Source: Flavobacteriales bacterium
GTDB lineage: Bacteria; Bacteroidota; Bacteroidia; Flavobacteriales_F; PHOS-HE28
Reading direction: 5' to 3'
Length of the DNA: 64,000 nucleotides
Assembly (NCBI GenBank): GCA_016700415.1
Contig: CP065018.1
Location: 1,742,001-1,806,000 of the forward strand
Position numbers and translations under genes: made by a program. A model generated the notes under the pieces. The model searched no databases. It saw nothing but the letters and a program-made list of their open reading frames with translations, and was not told the DNA's origin. The stretch's first letter is position 1; each line of letters opens with the position of its first letter. This document shows positions 25,583-33,416 of the stretch, in pieces.

Positions 25583-26275
25583 ATGAGACACTTAATTAAC
25601 ATCGGACTTTTGCTACTTCTTCTGACTGCTTGCTCTGACAGTGGACAAGTCAATTCCACCGTGACGACTGAAAAAACTTTTCAAACAAATGATACTGTAA
25701 TTGGTAGCAAGACCATTACAGACGAAATCGCTGGCTCTGCTTATAGACAAAAGGCGACTGGTTATTTTGTAGTTGTCGGCAAAGACACTTCAGACTTTAC
25801 TTGCATTTTCTATAAGTTAAAAGAAACAGAAGGCGGGACTGTAGGAATGAGTGTTCGTTTTGAAAAAGGGACAATGACTTACAGACAGCGTATGGACGAA
25901 CTAAAATTAATAGTTCCCAAAGCAGCTAAAGACTATAACTTTGACTCACTAACCTCAATCACTTTTGGGCGACTTATTTTAAGTGGCGACCTTGCTGTTG
26001 ACATTACAAATCAGTATAGACAAACCTTCGGGACAAGTAACAAACTTGACGACTATACAACGGTTGGACAGTTTCTTGTAAAATCAAAATTAGGGACTGA
26101 CTTAGACAATCTATTCAGACCGTATTCAATTTCGACTGACAATGTTTCTATTGAACATTTGTTCTTTACGCCTAAGAAAGAACTTTATTGGGCAAGTAAA
26201 ATTGAGACTGACAGTGCAAACGTTCCAGACAAAATTATCGACTGTTTGACTTGGGTAAAACTGACAAAGAAATGA
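25583..26275 (+). CDS. Cassette 4: unrecognised lipoprotein
   Basis: A 230-residue product with the lipobox LLTACSDSG after a short hydrophobic leader, so a predicted lipoprotein. The frame is open from 25523, but that lies inside attC-like site 3; the ATG at 25583, 24 bases after the cassette boundary, starts the signal. No known domain is recognised. The codon use is AT-rich with many Asp-Lys/Thr combinations like the other cassettes, pointing to a shared foreign source. Confidence 0.74.
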   Translation: MRHLINIGLLLLLLTACSDSGQVNSTVTTEKTFQTNDTVIGSKTITDEIAGSAYRQKATGYFVVVGKDTSDFTCIFYKLKETEGGTVGMSVRFEKGTMTYRQRMDELKLIVPKAAKDYNFDSLTSITFGRLILSGDLAVDITNQYRQTFGTSNKLDDYTTVGQFLVKSKLGTDLDNLFRPYSISTDNVSIEHLFFTPKKELYWASKIETDSANVPDKIIDCLTWVKLTKK

Positions 26276-26284
26276 GAACAACTA

Positions 26285-26419
26285 CCGCTAACAAAGGGTT
26301 TGCAATAGCGGGGGTGACGTGCCTCGCAGACAATTTTGTGCTGGGTGCAAGTGTAGTGCTTCGTATTAAATTTGGTGCTAAAAACCCCCGCCATCGCAAA
26401 CCCTTGGAACGTTATGCGG
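26285..26419 (+). other. attC-like site 4
   Basis: This is the best-preserved site (135 bp). R'' CCGCTAAC (26285-26292, extending to TACCGCTAAC) is exactly complementary over 10 bases to the start of its cassette (GTTAGCGGTA at 25558). The R' core is GTTATGCGG (26411-26419). The inner arms AAGGGTTTGCAATAGCGGGG and CCCCGCCATCGCAAACCCTT pair almost perfectly. Confidence 0.88.
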
Positions 26420-26451
26420 CATTTTAGAACAGACAACTAAACGACAAGAAA

Positions 26452-27006
26452 GTGGACATTTTAAAATCAAACTATAACATTATTTCGACATTACTTTTTG
26501 TAGTGTTCATTTTAGTGGCTCACGTTTTTTCGACAGACAATTACGACTGGACAAAAAACACAATTAGCGACCTTGGGGCTCAGGGTTATGAAAAGAAACT
26601 AATTATGCAAATTGGTTTTTTAGCGTTCGGACTGACCTTATCTATTGGACTTTTTCTTAATGGTCTTACTTGGCGGACAACACCAATATTAATTTACGGA
26701 CTTTGTGTAGCATTGACAGGTATTTTCTGCACAAAACCATTCGTTGACCTCGACACATACTCGACAACACAATCGACACTTCACTCGACCTTCGCTCAAA
26801 TAGCTGGTGTGACATTTAGTGTTGGTATTTTGACACAAATATTTTTCACGACAGATAACAACTTAAAATATATTCATATTTCATTTTTCATTCTTGTAAT
26901 TGGACTTTCAGCGACTTTTGGACTATTGAAAAATTACCAAGGCATTGCACAACGACTTTTATATTTGACAAGTTTTATATGGCTAGTAAAATATTACAAA
27001 CCTTGA
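26452..27006 (+). CDS. Cassette 5: DUF998-like six-span membrane protein
   Basis: A 184-residue hydrophobic protein with about six membrane spans and a GTG start. The segment NTISDLGAQGYEKK between the first two spans resembles the (N)xxSDLG motif of DUF998 proteins, an integral membrane family of unknown function. It is AT-rich. The start is 41 bases after the cassette boundary. The assignment to DUF998 is by eye and should be treated as likely rather than certain. Confidence 0.7.
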   Translation: MDILKSNYNIISTLLFVVFILVAHVFSTDNYDWTKNTISDLGAQGYEKKLIMQIGFLAFGLTLSIGLFLNGLTWRTTPILIYGLCVALTGIFCTKPFVDLDTYSTTQSTLHSTFAQIAGVTFSVGILTQIFFTTDNNLKYIHISFFILVIGLSATFGLLKNYQGIAQRLLYLTSFIWLVKYYKP

Positions 27007-27023
27007 CGACAAAAGAAAAACGA

Positions 27024-27159
27024 CCGCATAACACGGGTTTTGCGTTAGTGGGCAGACAGTGCGAATAGAAACATTTGAGCAATTAATAAACGTTGGTGCT
27101 GGCAGACAGTTTTCGGTTTCAAAAGCCCACCAACGCAAAGCCCGAAACCGTTGTATGCC
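27024..27159 (+). other. attC-like site 5
   Basis: R'' CCGCATAAC (27024-27032) is exactly complementary to the start of cassette 5 (GTTATGCGG at 26411). The R' core is GTTGTATGCC (27150-27159). The arms are CGGGTTTTGCGTTAGTGGGC and GCCCACCAACGCAAAGCCCG. Total 136 bp. Confidence 0.86.
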
Positions 27160-27176
27160 ATTACATTTGACAGCTC

Positions 27177-27980
27177 ATGAATTTTGACTTTCACGACAAA
27201 TACAAAGATTACTCTAACATTGACTTGCTAAAAATTGTTAGGCGACCAACTGAATATCAAGTTGCAGCGGTTGACGCAGCGACACAAATTCTGAGTGCAA
27301 GAGAAGTCACACATTCTGAGTTAGAGCAAGTGGACAACTATTTTGATGAAATAGATACCGAAACAAAACGCAAGACAGACAAAATCAATTCATACAAAGA
27401 AAAGACTGCTGATTTTTTTGAACCTGTACTTAACCCGACAAGCGAAGTAAAACCTGAAAAGTGGCTAAATATTTTGCTTCTTGTAATTGGCTTACAATAC
27501 CTATGGACACTTTACATCAACATTAGCGACTTAGTAAGATTTGTAAAGTTCGTAATTGATTGCAAATTGTATGGCTTTGACAGTTCTAATGAAACAGTAA
27601 GTTATTGGACATGCTTTTCAAGTCGGTTTGACCCACTTGTATTTTTTCAAATAGTGACGCTTATTTATGTGCCAATCATTTTCTATCTCTTGTTCAAAAG
27701 AAAACTTTGGGGTTGGATATTGTTATTTGCAGACACTTTGTTCGGACTTATTTCACTTATTAGCCAGTCGTATATATTTTTCAAATATCAACAGTATCAT
27801 CAAGGTGACACAGTTTCGTTTTTTACACAGATTATTATAAAAGGACTCTTCGTCTTCTTCTTATGGAGAAACTATATTTCTGACTTCTTCAATGTTTCAA
27901 TGGAAATTAAAAAGAAGACAGCAATCATAACGACAATTGTAACAGTTCTGTTTATTCTTTCAATACAGCTATTCGTTTAA
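27177..27980 (+). CDS. Cassette 6: unrecognised membrane protein with soluble N-terminal domain
   Basis: A 267-residue protein. Residues 1-90 are charged and likely helical (MNFDFHDKYKDYSNIDLLKIVRRPTEYQ onward), resembling the short N-terminal modules of some Bacteroidota membrane proteins. Four or five hydrophobic spans follow from about 98 to the C-terminus. No family is recognised. The ATG is 26 bases after the cassette boundary. AT-rich like its neighbours. Confidence 0.72.
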   Translation: MNFDFHDKYKDYSNIDLLKIVRRPTEYQVAAVDAATQILSAREVTHSELEQVDNYFDEIDTETKRKTDKINSYKEKTADFFEPVLNPTSEVKPEKWLNILLLVIGLQYLWTLYINISDLVRFVKFVIDCKLYGFDSSNETVSYWTCFSSRFDPLVFFQIVTLIYVPIIFYLLFKRKLWGWILLFADTLFGLISLISQSYIFFKYQQYHQGDTVSFFTQIIIKGLFVFFLWRNYISDFFNVSMEIKKKTAIITTIVTVLFILSIQLFV

Positions 27981-27988
27981 CAAGTAAC

Positions 27989-28030
27989 GGCATACAACAT
28001 TGGTATTGCTGCAAGTGTGGCTGGACGTTG
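27989..28030 (+). other. Half attC-like site at the end of the array
   Basis: The R'' box GGCATACAAC (27989-27998) is exactly complementary to the first ten bases of cassette 6 (GTTGTATGCC at 27150), followed by an L''-like stretch CATTGGTATTGCTGC. No matching L'/R' half is visible within the next 150 bases, so the array appears truncated here, where base composition returns to GC-rich. Confidence 0.7.
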
Positions 28031-28049
28031 AAACTTCGGCTGTGTGCCC

Positions 28050-28380
28050 CTCGCTCCCGCAAGTCTTCCCGACCTAACGACAAAGTGAGCTCCTGACTCA
28101 AATGGTCGGGGCGACTTGTGGGGATGTTCTCAGTAGTCGACCAAGGCGCAGGAGCATTCGGCAGTCTTCAGACTGCTGCACAGAACTACCTACAGAGAAG
28201 TAGACATTGGAACGAAGACCATTTGTTGAGTCCTTTCGAGGTGTTCAGCCCTCCTCTGTGTGAAGTCCGAAGACTTCACGGATAAGAATCGATGAAAGCA
28301 TCTACCTCACCCACAAGTCGCCCCGGCTGAACATGCTGGAACGCAAAGTCTGATTGGCCGGGAAGACTTGCGGGAGCGAG
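28050..28380. repeat. 330-bp inverted-repeat element closing the cassette array
   Basis: A perfect 22-bp outer arm (28050-28071 against 28359-28380, core CGCAAGTCTTCCCG) encloses a perfect 15-bp inner arm (GGGGCGACTTGTGGG at 28108-28122, CCCACAAGTCGCCCC at 28310-28324). Outer and inner arms on each side can also pair with each other, so each half is itself a hairpin, and each half carries a second small hairpin (around 28161-28178 and 28260-28279). The two halves look like diverged inverted copies of one module of about 165 bp. No reading frame of note. It could be a pair of REP-like hairpins, a MITE or a structured RNA. Confidence 0.65.
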
Positions 28381-28401
28381 CGGAGTAGATAACCCCAATC
28401 C

Positions 28402-28470
28402 TGTCCTATGTCTTATGTTCCATGCGCTGACCCGATGCAAGCATAGGACATAAGACAACCAACATAAGAC
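28402..28470. repeat. Short inverted words upstream of the acyl-CoA dehydrogenase stop
   Basis: The words TCCTATG and GTCTTATGT on the left recur inverted as CATAGGA and ACATAAGAC on the right. It may serve as a terminator for the gene ending at 28491, but there is no U-tract. Confidence 0.35.
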
Positions 28471-28490
28471 AAGAGACGCACTTCCGGCAC

Positions 28491-29660
28491 CTACCCTTCC
28501 TTCAGCACGCTCCTTCCGATCACGATCCGCTGCACCTCGCTGGTGCCCTCGTAGATCTGGGTGATCTTGGCGTCGCGCATCAGGCGTTCCACGTGGTATT
28601 CCTTCACGTAGCCATAGCCGCCATGCACCTGCACGGCTTCCACGGTGGTCTTCATGGCCACTTCGCTGGCGAAGAGCTTGGCCATGCTGCTGGCGCGGTC
28701 ATAGTCCAGGTGCTGGTCCTTTAGCCAAGCGGCTTTCAGGCAGAGCAGGCGGGCGGCCTCGATCTCCGTGGCCATGTCGGCCAGTTTGAAGGCGATGGCC
28801 TGATGCTCGCTGATGGGCTTTCCGAATGCCTTGCGCTCCTTGCTGTAGGCCAAGGCCAGTTCGTAGGCGCCGCTGGCGATGCCAAGGGCCTGTGAGGCGA
28901 TACCGATGCGGCCACCGGCCAAGGTCCGCATGGCGAACTTGAAGCCGAAGCCGTCCTCACCGATGCGGTTGGCCTTGGGCACCTTCACGTCCTGGAACAT
29001 CAAGGTGTGGGTGTCGCTGCCGCGGATGCCGAGCTTGTCCTCCTTCGCGCCGACGACGAAGCCGGGCATGCCCTTCTCCACGATGAGGCAGTTGATCCCT
29101 TTGTGGCCTTTGGCGACATCGGTCTGTGCCATCACCAAGTAAGTGCTGGCGGTGCCGCCGTTGGTGATCCAATTCTTGGTGCCGTTCAGCAGGTAGTGGT
29201 CGCCTTTGTCGATGGCGGTGGTGCGCTGGCTGGTGGCATCGCTGCCGGCCTCGGGCTCGCTGAGGCAGAACGCACCGATCACCTCTCCTTTCGCCAAGGG
29301 CACGAGGTACTTCTGCTTTTGCTCCTCATTGGCGAATTCCTCCAGGCCCCAGCATACGAGGCTGTTGTTCACGCTCATCACCACGGAACAGCTGGCGTCC
29401 ACCTTGCTGATCTCCTCCATAGCCAGCACGTAGCTGATGGCGTCCATGCCGCCGCCGCCGTACTTGGGGTCCACCATCATGCCTAAGAAGCCGAGCTCGC
29501 CGAGCTGCTTGATCTCTTCCTTGGGGAAGCGTTGCTCACGGTCGCGGTCGATCACGCCGGGCTTCAGGACGTTCTGGGCGAAGTCACGGGCGGCATCGCG
29601 CACGGCTTTCTGTTCCTCGTTGAGTTCGAAATCGAAGCCGGAAGTGGTCGTGGTTTGCAT
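28491..29660 (-). CDS. Short-chain acyl-CoA dehydrogenase
   Basis: An FAD enzyme that oxidises acyl-CoA to trans-2-enoyl-CoA in beta-oxidation or branched-chain amino-acid breakdown. The 389-residue protein has the three ACAD regions: a helical N-domain; the beta domain with CLSEPEAGSDATSQRTTA and GTKNWITNGGTAS; and the C-domain ending IYEGTSEVQRIVIGR. Glu371 of that last motif sits at the catalytic-base position of butyryl-CoA dehydrogenase types. The ATG at 29660 is 26 bases after a TACATTTGC box; the longer frame to 29819 is rejected. Divergent from anmK. Chain-length preference is inferred from similarity of motifs only. Confidence 0.94.
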   Translation of the reverse strand: MQTTTTSGFDFELNEEQKAVRDAARDFAQNVLKPGVIDRDREQRFPKEEIKQLGELGFLGMMVDPKYGGGGMDAISYVLAMEEISKVDASCSVVMSVNNSLVCWGLEEFANEEQKQKYLVPLAKGEVIGAFCLSEPEAGSDATSQRTTAIDKGDHYLLNGTKNWITNGGTASTYLVMAQTDVAKGHKGINCLIVEKGMPGFVVGAKEDKLGIRGSDTHTLMFQDVKVPKANRIGEDGFGFKFAMRTLAGGRIGIASQALGIASGAYELALAYSKERKAFGKPISEHQAIAFKLADMATEIEAARLLCLKAAWLKDQHLDYDRASSMAKLFASEVAMKTTVEAVQVHGGYGYVKEYHVERLMRDAKITQIYEGTSEVQRIVIGRSVLKEG

Positions 29661-29686
29661 GAATGCGGACAATTGATGTGATGGCC

Positions 29687-29709
29687 GCAAATGTAGCGGA
29701 TACCTTCGC
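29687..29709. promoter_or_regulatory. Back-to-back -7 boxes of the acyl-CoA dehydrogenase gene and anmK
   Basis: On the minus strand TACATTTGC (29695-29687) serves the dehydrogenase gene. On the plus strand TACCTTCGC (29701-29709) serves anmK, whose ATG follows 26 bases later. The two boxes are five bases apart, so the promoters must overlap and may compete. Confidence 0.5.
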
Positions 29710-29735
29710 CCCGGCAGCCCCATTGGCAGGCACGA

Positions 29736-30800
29736 ATGAAGGAAGACGTGAACAGCGCACGCGTGATCGGCGTGATGAGCGGCAGCTCGTTGGACGGGAT
29801 CGATCTGGCGTTGTGCCATTTTGCCAAGGATGGAAAGCAGTGGTCATTCACCATTGAAAAGGCCGTGACCGTTCCTTACGATGGGGCCATGCACGAACGG
29901 CTTCTGCACGCCACGGGGACGAGCGGTTTGGAATTGGCCCGTTTGCACCGGGACATCGGCATTGCTATCGGGAATGCTTGTCACGATCTGCTGCCGGGCA
30001 CCACCGCCGACCTCATCGCATCGCACGGCCACACGATCTTTCACCAGCCGGGCGAAGGCCTCACGGTACAGGTGGGAGACGGCGCGCGCATTGCGGCGCT
30101 TGCCGGTCTTCCCACCGTCTGCGACTTCCGCAGCATGGACGTGGCCTTGGGCGGGCAAGGTGCTCCGCTGGTGCCCTTCGGTGAGCGCATGCTCTTCCCG
30201 GACCACAAGGCTTTTGTGAATTTGGGCGGTATCGCAAACATCGCCATTCACCACGGAAAGCAGACCACTGGCTATGACGTCTGCCCCTGCAACCAAGCCT
30301 TGGACCTGCTGGCGGGCGAGGCCGGCATGGCTTATGACGCGAATGGTGCCTTGGCCCGCACGGGAGAGGTGAACATGGAGCTGCTCGGAAAGCTGAACGC
30401 CTTGGATTTCTACAAGCAGGAACCGCCGCGTTCCTTGGGCCGGGAGTGGTTCGATGAACAACTGAAGCCATTGATCGTCTCGGACCTTCCGCTGAAGAAC
30501 CGGCTGCGCACGGTGATCGAGCACATCGCCCTGCTGATCGCCCAGGAACTGGACAAGGCCAAGGTGGAAAGCGCACTTTTCACCGGCGGCGGGGCACACA
30601 ACAGGTTTCTGATCGAGCGGATCGCCGCACTGGGCAAGGCCAGGCCGGAGCTGCCTTCCGCTGAGCTGATCGACTACAAGGAAGCGGTGATCTTCGCCTT
30701 TCTCGGCCTGATGCGCATCCGGGGTGAGGTGAACACCCTGGCGAGCGTTACCGGCGCTTCCCGGGACAACATCGGGGGAGCGGTCCACCTTCCCAATTAA
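29736..30800 (+). CDS. anmK: Anhydro-N-acetylmuramic acid kinase
   Basis: AnmK hydrolyses and phosphorylates 1,6-anhydroMurNAc to MurNAc-6-phosphate in peptidoglycan recycling. The 354-residue chain shows the family signature VIGVMSGSSLDGIDLA near the N-terminus, SHGHTIFHQP, FRSMDVALGGQGAPLVP, FVNLGGIANIA, and FTGGGAHNRFLIERI in the C-terminal lobe, all of the ASKHA kinase fold. The full family length is present. The start is supported by the TACCTTCGC box upstream. Confidence 0.95.
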   Translation: MKEDVNSARVIGVMSGSSLDGIDLALCHFAKDGKQWSFTIEKAVTVPYDGAMHERLLHATGTSGLELARLHRDIGIAIGNACHDLLPGTTADLIASHGHTIFHQPGEGLTVQVGDGARIAALAGLPTVCDFRSMDVALGGQGAPLVPFGERMLFPDHKAFVNLGGIANIAIHHGKQTTGYDVCPCNQALDLLAGEAGMAYDANGALARTGEVNMELLGKLNALDFYKQEPPRSLGREWFDEQLKPLIVSDLPLKNRLRTVIEHIALLIAQELDKAKVESALFTGGGAHNRFLIERIAALGKARPELPSAELIDYKEAVIFAFLGLMRIRGEVNTLASVTGASRDNIGGAVHLPN

Positions 30801-30887
30801 CACCGGGTAAGGGATAACCCCGTCCAACAGGTCCGATCGCCCCGTCCGCCCCGGCTAATTTTGGGCTTCGGAAGCTGAGAAGAGCAC

Positions 30888-32111
30888 ATGAGGGAAGCAT
30901 TGAAGAAGTTCGAGGAGCATGAGCCCGAAGTAGTGTTCGAATGGCATGATGGTCCCACCGATGCGAAGGGCTGGGTGGTGATCAACAGCCTGCGCGGCGG
31001 GGCCGCCGGTGGTGGCACGCGCATGCGCAAGGGCTTGGACAAGCGCGAGGTGATGAGCCTGGCGAAGACCATGGAGGTGAAGTTCACCGTGAGCGGACCG
31101 GCGATCGGCGGGGCCAAGAGCGGTATCAACTTCGACCCGATGGACCCGCGCAAGGGCGAGGTGTTGGACCGCTGGTTCAAGGCCGTGATCCCCCTGCTGA
31201 AAGCCTACTACGGCACCGGCGGCGACATGAACGTGGACGAGCTTCACGAAGTGATCCCGATCACCGAGCGCCACGGTCTGTGGCACCCACAGGAGGGCGT
31301 GGTCAATGGACATGCCACAACGGACCAAGGCGCCAAAGTGCGCATCCTCGGGCAGCTGCGCACGGGTGTGAGCAAACGGGTGGAAAACCCCGAATTCACC
31401 CCCGTTCCGGGGAAATTCGCCGTGGCGGACCTGATCACAGGCTGGGGCGTGGCCCAAAGCGTGATCCACCACTACCGCATCCACGGGGGCGGAGTGAAAG
31501 GCAAACGCGTAGCCGTGCAGGGCTGGGGGAACGTGGCGGCCGCAGCGGGCTACTACCTGAGCCGTGAAGGCGCGCTCATCGTCGGTATCATAGACCGGCA
31601 CGGCGGTACCGTGGCCCCCGAAGGCCTAAGCACTCAGACGGTGGAAACACTCTTTTTGGAAAAGGACGGCAACGCATTGCGTATGCAGGACATCCTGCCG
31701 TTCGACACCGTGAACGAGAAGATCTGGGATTGCGGTGCGGAAGTTTTCCTCCCTTGCGCCGCCTCGCGCTTGGTGACCCGCGTGCAGGTGGACTGCCTGT
31801 GCGCCGCCGGGCTGGAGGTGATCGCCAGCGGCGCCAACGTGCCCTTCGCCGACCTGGAGATCTTTTACGGCCCCATCGCCGAACATGCCGATCAGAAGGT
31901 CAGTGTGATCCCGGACTTCATCGCCAACTGCGGCATGGCGCGCGTCTTCGCCTATTGCACGCAGGACGGTGCGGAACTCACCGACAAAGCCATCTTCGAG
32001 GATGTGAGCCAAGTGATCGGAAAGGCGTTGGAGAAAGTCCATGCCAAGCACAGTGGCAAGAACCTTGTCACCAGCACCGCCTTCGAGATCGCACTGGCCC
32101 AGCTTACCTGA
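30888..32111 (+). CDS. Glu/Leu/Phe/Val family amino-acid dehydrogenase
   Basis: This NAD(P)-dependent enzyme reversibly deaminates an amino acid to its oxo-acid. The 407-residue protein contains the substrate-binding GGGTRMRKGL, the catalytic-lysine region GPAIGGAKSGINFDP (Lys77), TGGDMNVDEL, and the Rossmann segment VAVQGWGNVAAAAGYYL. The composition of the active-site loop does not clearly separate glutamate from leucine/valine dehydrogenases; the length fits glutamate dehydrogenase-like forms. A TAATTTTG box lies near 30855. It precedes the exbB-exbD-tonB-folC group by 50 bases, a neighbourhood common in Bacteroidota. Confidence 0.9.
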   Translation: MREALKKFEEHEPEVVFEWHDGPTDAKGWVVINSLRGGAAGGGTRMRKGLDKREVMSLAKTMEVKFTVSGPAIGGAKSGINFDPMDPRKGEVLDRWFKAVIPLLKAYYGTGGDMNVDELHEVIPITERHGLWHPQEGVVNGHATTDQGAKVRILGQLRTGVSKRVENPEFTPVPGKFAVADLITGWGVAQSVIHHYRIHGGGVKGKRVAVQGWGNVAAAAGYYLSREGALIVGIIDRHGGTVAPEGLSTQTVETLFLEKDGNALRMQDILPFDTVNEKIWDCGAEVFLPCAASRLVTRVQVDCLCAAGLEVIASGANVPFADLEIFYGPIAEHADQKVSVIPDFIANCGMARVFAYCTQDGAELTDKAIFEDVSQVIGKALEKVHAKHSGKNLVTSTAFEIALAQLT

Positions 32112-32161
32112 GAAAATTTCCGACGCACTACCGCGTTCATCTACCAACCCAAGCACAACAC

Positions 32162-32887
32162 ATGCCCTTCGAGCTTCTCGCACAGGTACAGGACAACGCC
32201 GACGCCGCCCGGCAAATGCTGGAACAGGCCGCGACGACACCGGAGGTCGCGCCGGTCATGGAGACCATCTCCGTCTGGGAATTGATCCAGAACGGGGGCT
32301 GGTACATCATGGGGCCATTGGCGTTGATGTCACTGATCGCCGTGTACATCATCATCGAGCGCAGCTTGGCCATCAAGCGTGCGCTACGCGAGGAAAAGGA
32401 CTTCATGGAGAAGATCAAGGACTACATCCATGATGGCAAGATCGATTCCGCCAAGAACCTCTGCGCCCAGAATCCCGCCCCGGTGGCCCGCATGCTGGAC
32501 AAGGGCATCAGCCGCATCGGCCGGCCCCTGAAGGACATCGAGGTGAGCATCGAGAACGCCGGTAAGCTGGAGGTTTACAAGTTGGAGAAGGGCTTGAGCA
32601 TTCTGGCCACCATCGCCGGGGCGGCGCCGATGATCGGATTCCTCGGCACGGTGATCGGTATGATCGTCACCTTCCACACCATGAAGATCAGTGGTGCGGG
32701 CGTGGAGATCGGGCAGCTTTCCGGCGGCATCATGCAGGCCATGGTCACCACCGTGGCCGGTCTCATCATCGGCATCATCGGCTACGTGGCGTACAACACC
32801 CTCGTAGCCCGGGTGAACAAGGTGGTGCAGAACATGGAGGCCACCACCGTCACCTTCATGGAAGTACTGGAATCACCCGCCAAATAG
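32162..32887 (+). CDS. exbB: MotA/TolQ/ExbB proton-channel protein
   Basis: ExbB forms the pentameric inner-membrane channel that, with ExbD, uses the proton gradient to energise TonB. The 241-residue product has a periplasmic leader, a first membrane span (WYIMGPLALMSLIAVYIII), a cytoplasmic helical domain, and two C-terminal spans: GLSILATIAGAAPMIGFLGTVIGM, with the channel Thr/Ser pattern, and MVTTVAGLIIGIIGYVAYN. It starts the exbB-exbD-tonB cluster. The start at 32162 is preferred to a shadow frame reaching upstream into the dehydrogenase gene. Confidence 0.93.
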   Translation: MPFELLAQVQDNADAARQMLEQAATTPEVAPVMETISVWELIQNGGWYIMGPLALMSLIAVYIIIERSLAIKRALREEKDFMEKIKDYIHDGKIDSAKNLCAQNPAPVARMLDKGISRIGRPLKDIEVSIENAGKLEVYKLEKGLSILATIAGAAPMIGFLGTVIGMIVTFHTMKISGAGVEIGQLSGGIMQAMVTTVAGLIIGIIGYVAYNTLVARVNKVVQNMEATTVTFMEVLESPAK

Positions 32888-32890
32888 CGC

Positions 32891-33286
32891 ATGGGATTAC
32901 GCAGCTCACATAAGATCGACGCCGGGTTCAACATGAGCTCGATGACGGACCTGGTCTTCCTGTTGCTGATCTTCTTTGTGATCCTCAGCACCATGGTAAG
33001 CCCTTACGCGCTGCCGGTTGACCTGCCGACCAGTGCGAACAAGACCAAGGAAAAGGCGAAGGTGGCGGTGCGGATCGATGCGGAAGAGCATTACAGCGTG
33101 AACAACCAACTGATCGATCCAAGCCAGCTGGAAAGTGTACTGACCTCCGAGATGTCGAAGACCACCGGTGACCAGGCGATCATCCTGCACGTGGACCAAA
33201 GCGTTCCGACAGGGATCACGGTGAGCGTGCTGGACATCTGCAAGCGGAACAAGTGGAAGATCATTTTGGCGACTAAGCCAAGTTGA
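32891..33286 (+). CDS. exbD: ExbD/TolR family biopolymer transporter
   Basis: A 131-residue partner of ExbB. The single membrane span MSSMTDLVFLLLIFFVILSTM includes the essential Asp (MTDLVFLLLIFF) that carries protons, and the periplasmic domain ends with DQSVPTGITVSVLDICKRNKWKIILAT. Its ATG lies four bases after the exbB stop, so the two are translated together. It probably powers TonB encoded 130 bases downstream. Confidence 0.93.
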   Translation: MGLRSSHKIDAGFNMSSMTDLVFLLLIFFVILSTMVSPYALPVDLPTSANKTKEKAKVAVRIDAEEHYSVNNQLIDPSQLESVLTSEMSKTTGDQAIILHVDQSVPTGITVSVLDICKRNKWKIILATKPS

Positions 33287-33362
33287 GCAGGATGGAACGC
33301 AGATGACGCTAAAAGAGCAGATGATCGCAGATCTGAACGCGGCACAAGCCGGAAATGGAATG

Positions 33363-33402
33363 CACCTGTAACGTCGACCCACCGGGTCGACCGATACAGG
33401 TG
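33363..33402 (+). other. Long stem-loop between exbD and tonB
   Basis: CACCTGTA (33363-33370) pairs with TACAGGTG (33395-33402), and inside it GTCGACCC (33373-33380) with GGGTCGAC (33384-33391) around a three-base loop. It sits 15 bases before the tonB ATG and lacks a U-tract, so it may be an mRNA processing or attenuation element rather than a terminator. The stretch just before it (AACGCAGATGACGC and ATGATCGCAGATC) looks like an interspersed repeat. Confidence 0.55.
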
Positions 33403-33416
33403 AAGGGCGATAAGAA

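Noticed and set aside
22681..28030. CRISPR array
   Set aside because: The repeated units are 133-136 bp, fold on themselves and separate full genes of 550-800 bp; no short constant repeats with uniform spacers and no cas genes.
28050..28380. Retron or RNase P/tmRNA gene
   Set aside because: No reverse transcriptase nearby, and none of the conserved RNase P or tmRNA motifs; left as an unassigned inverted repeat.
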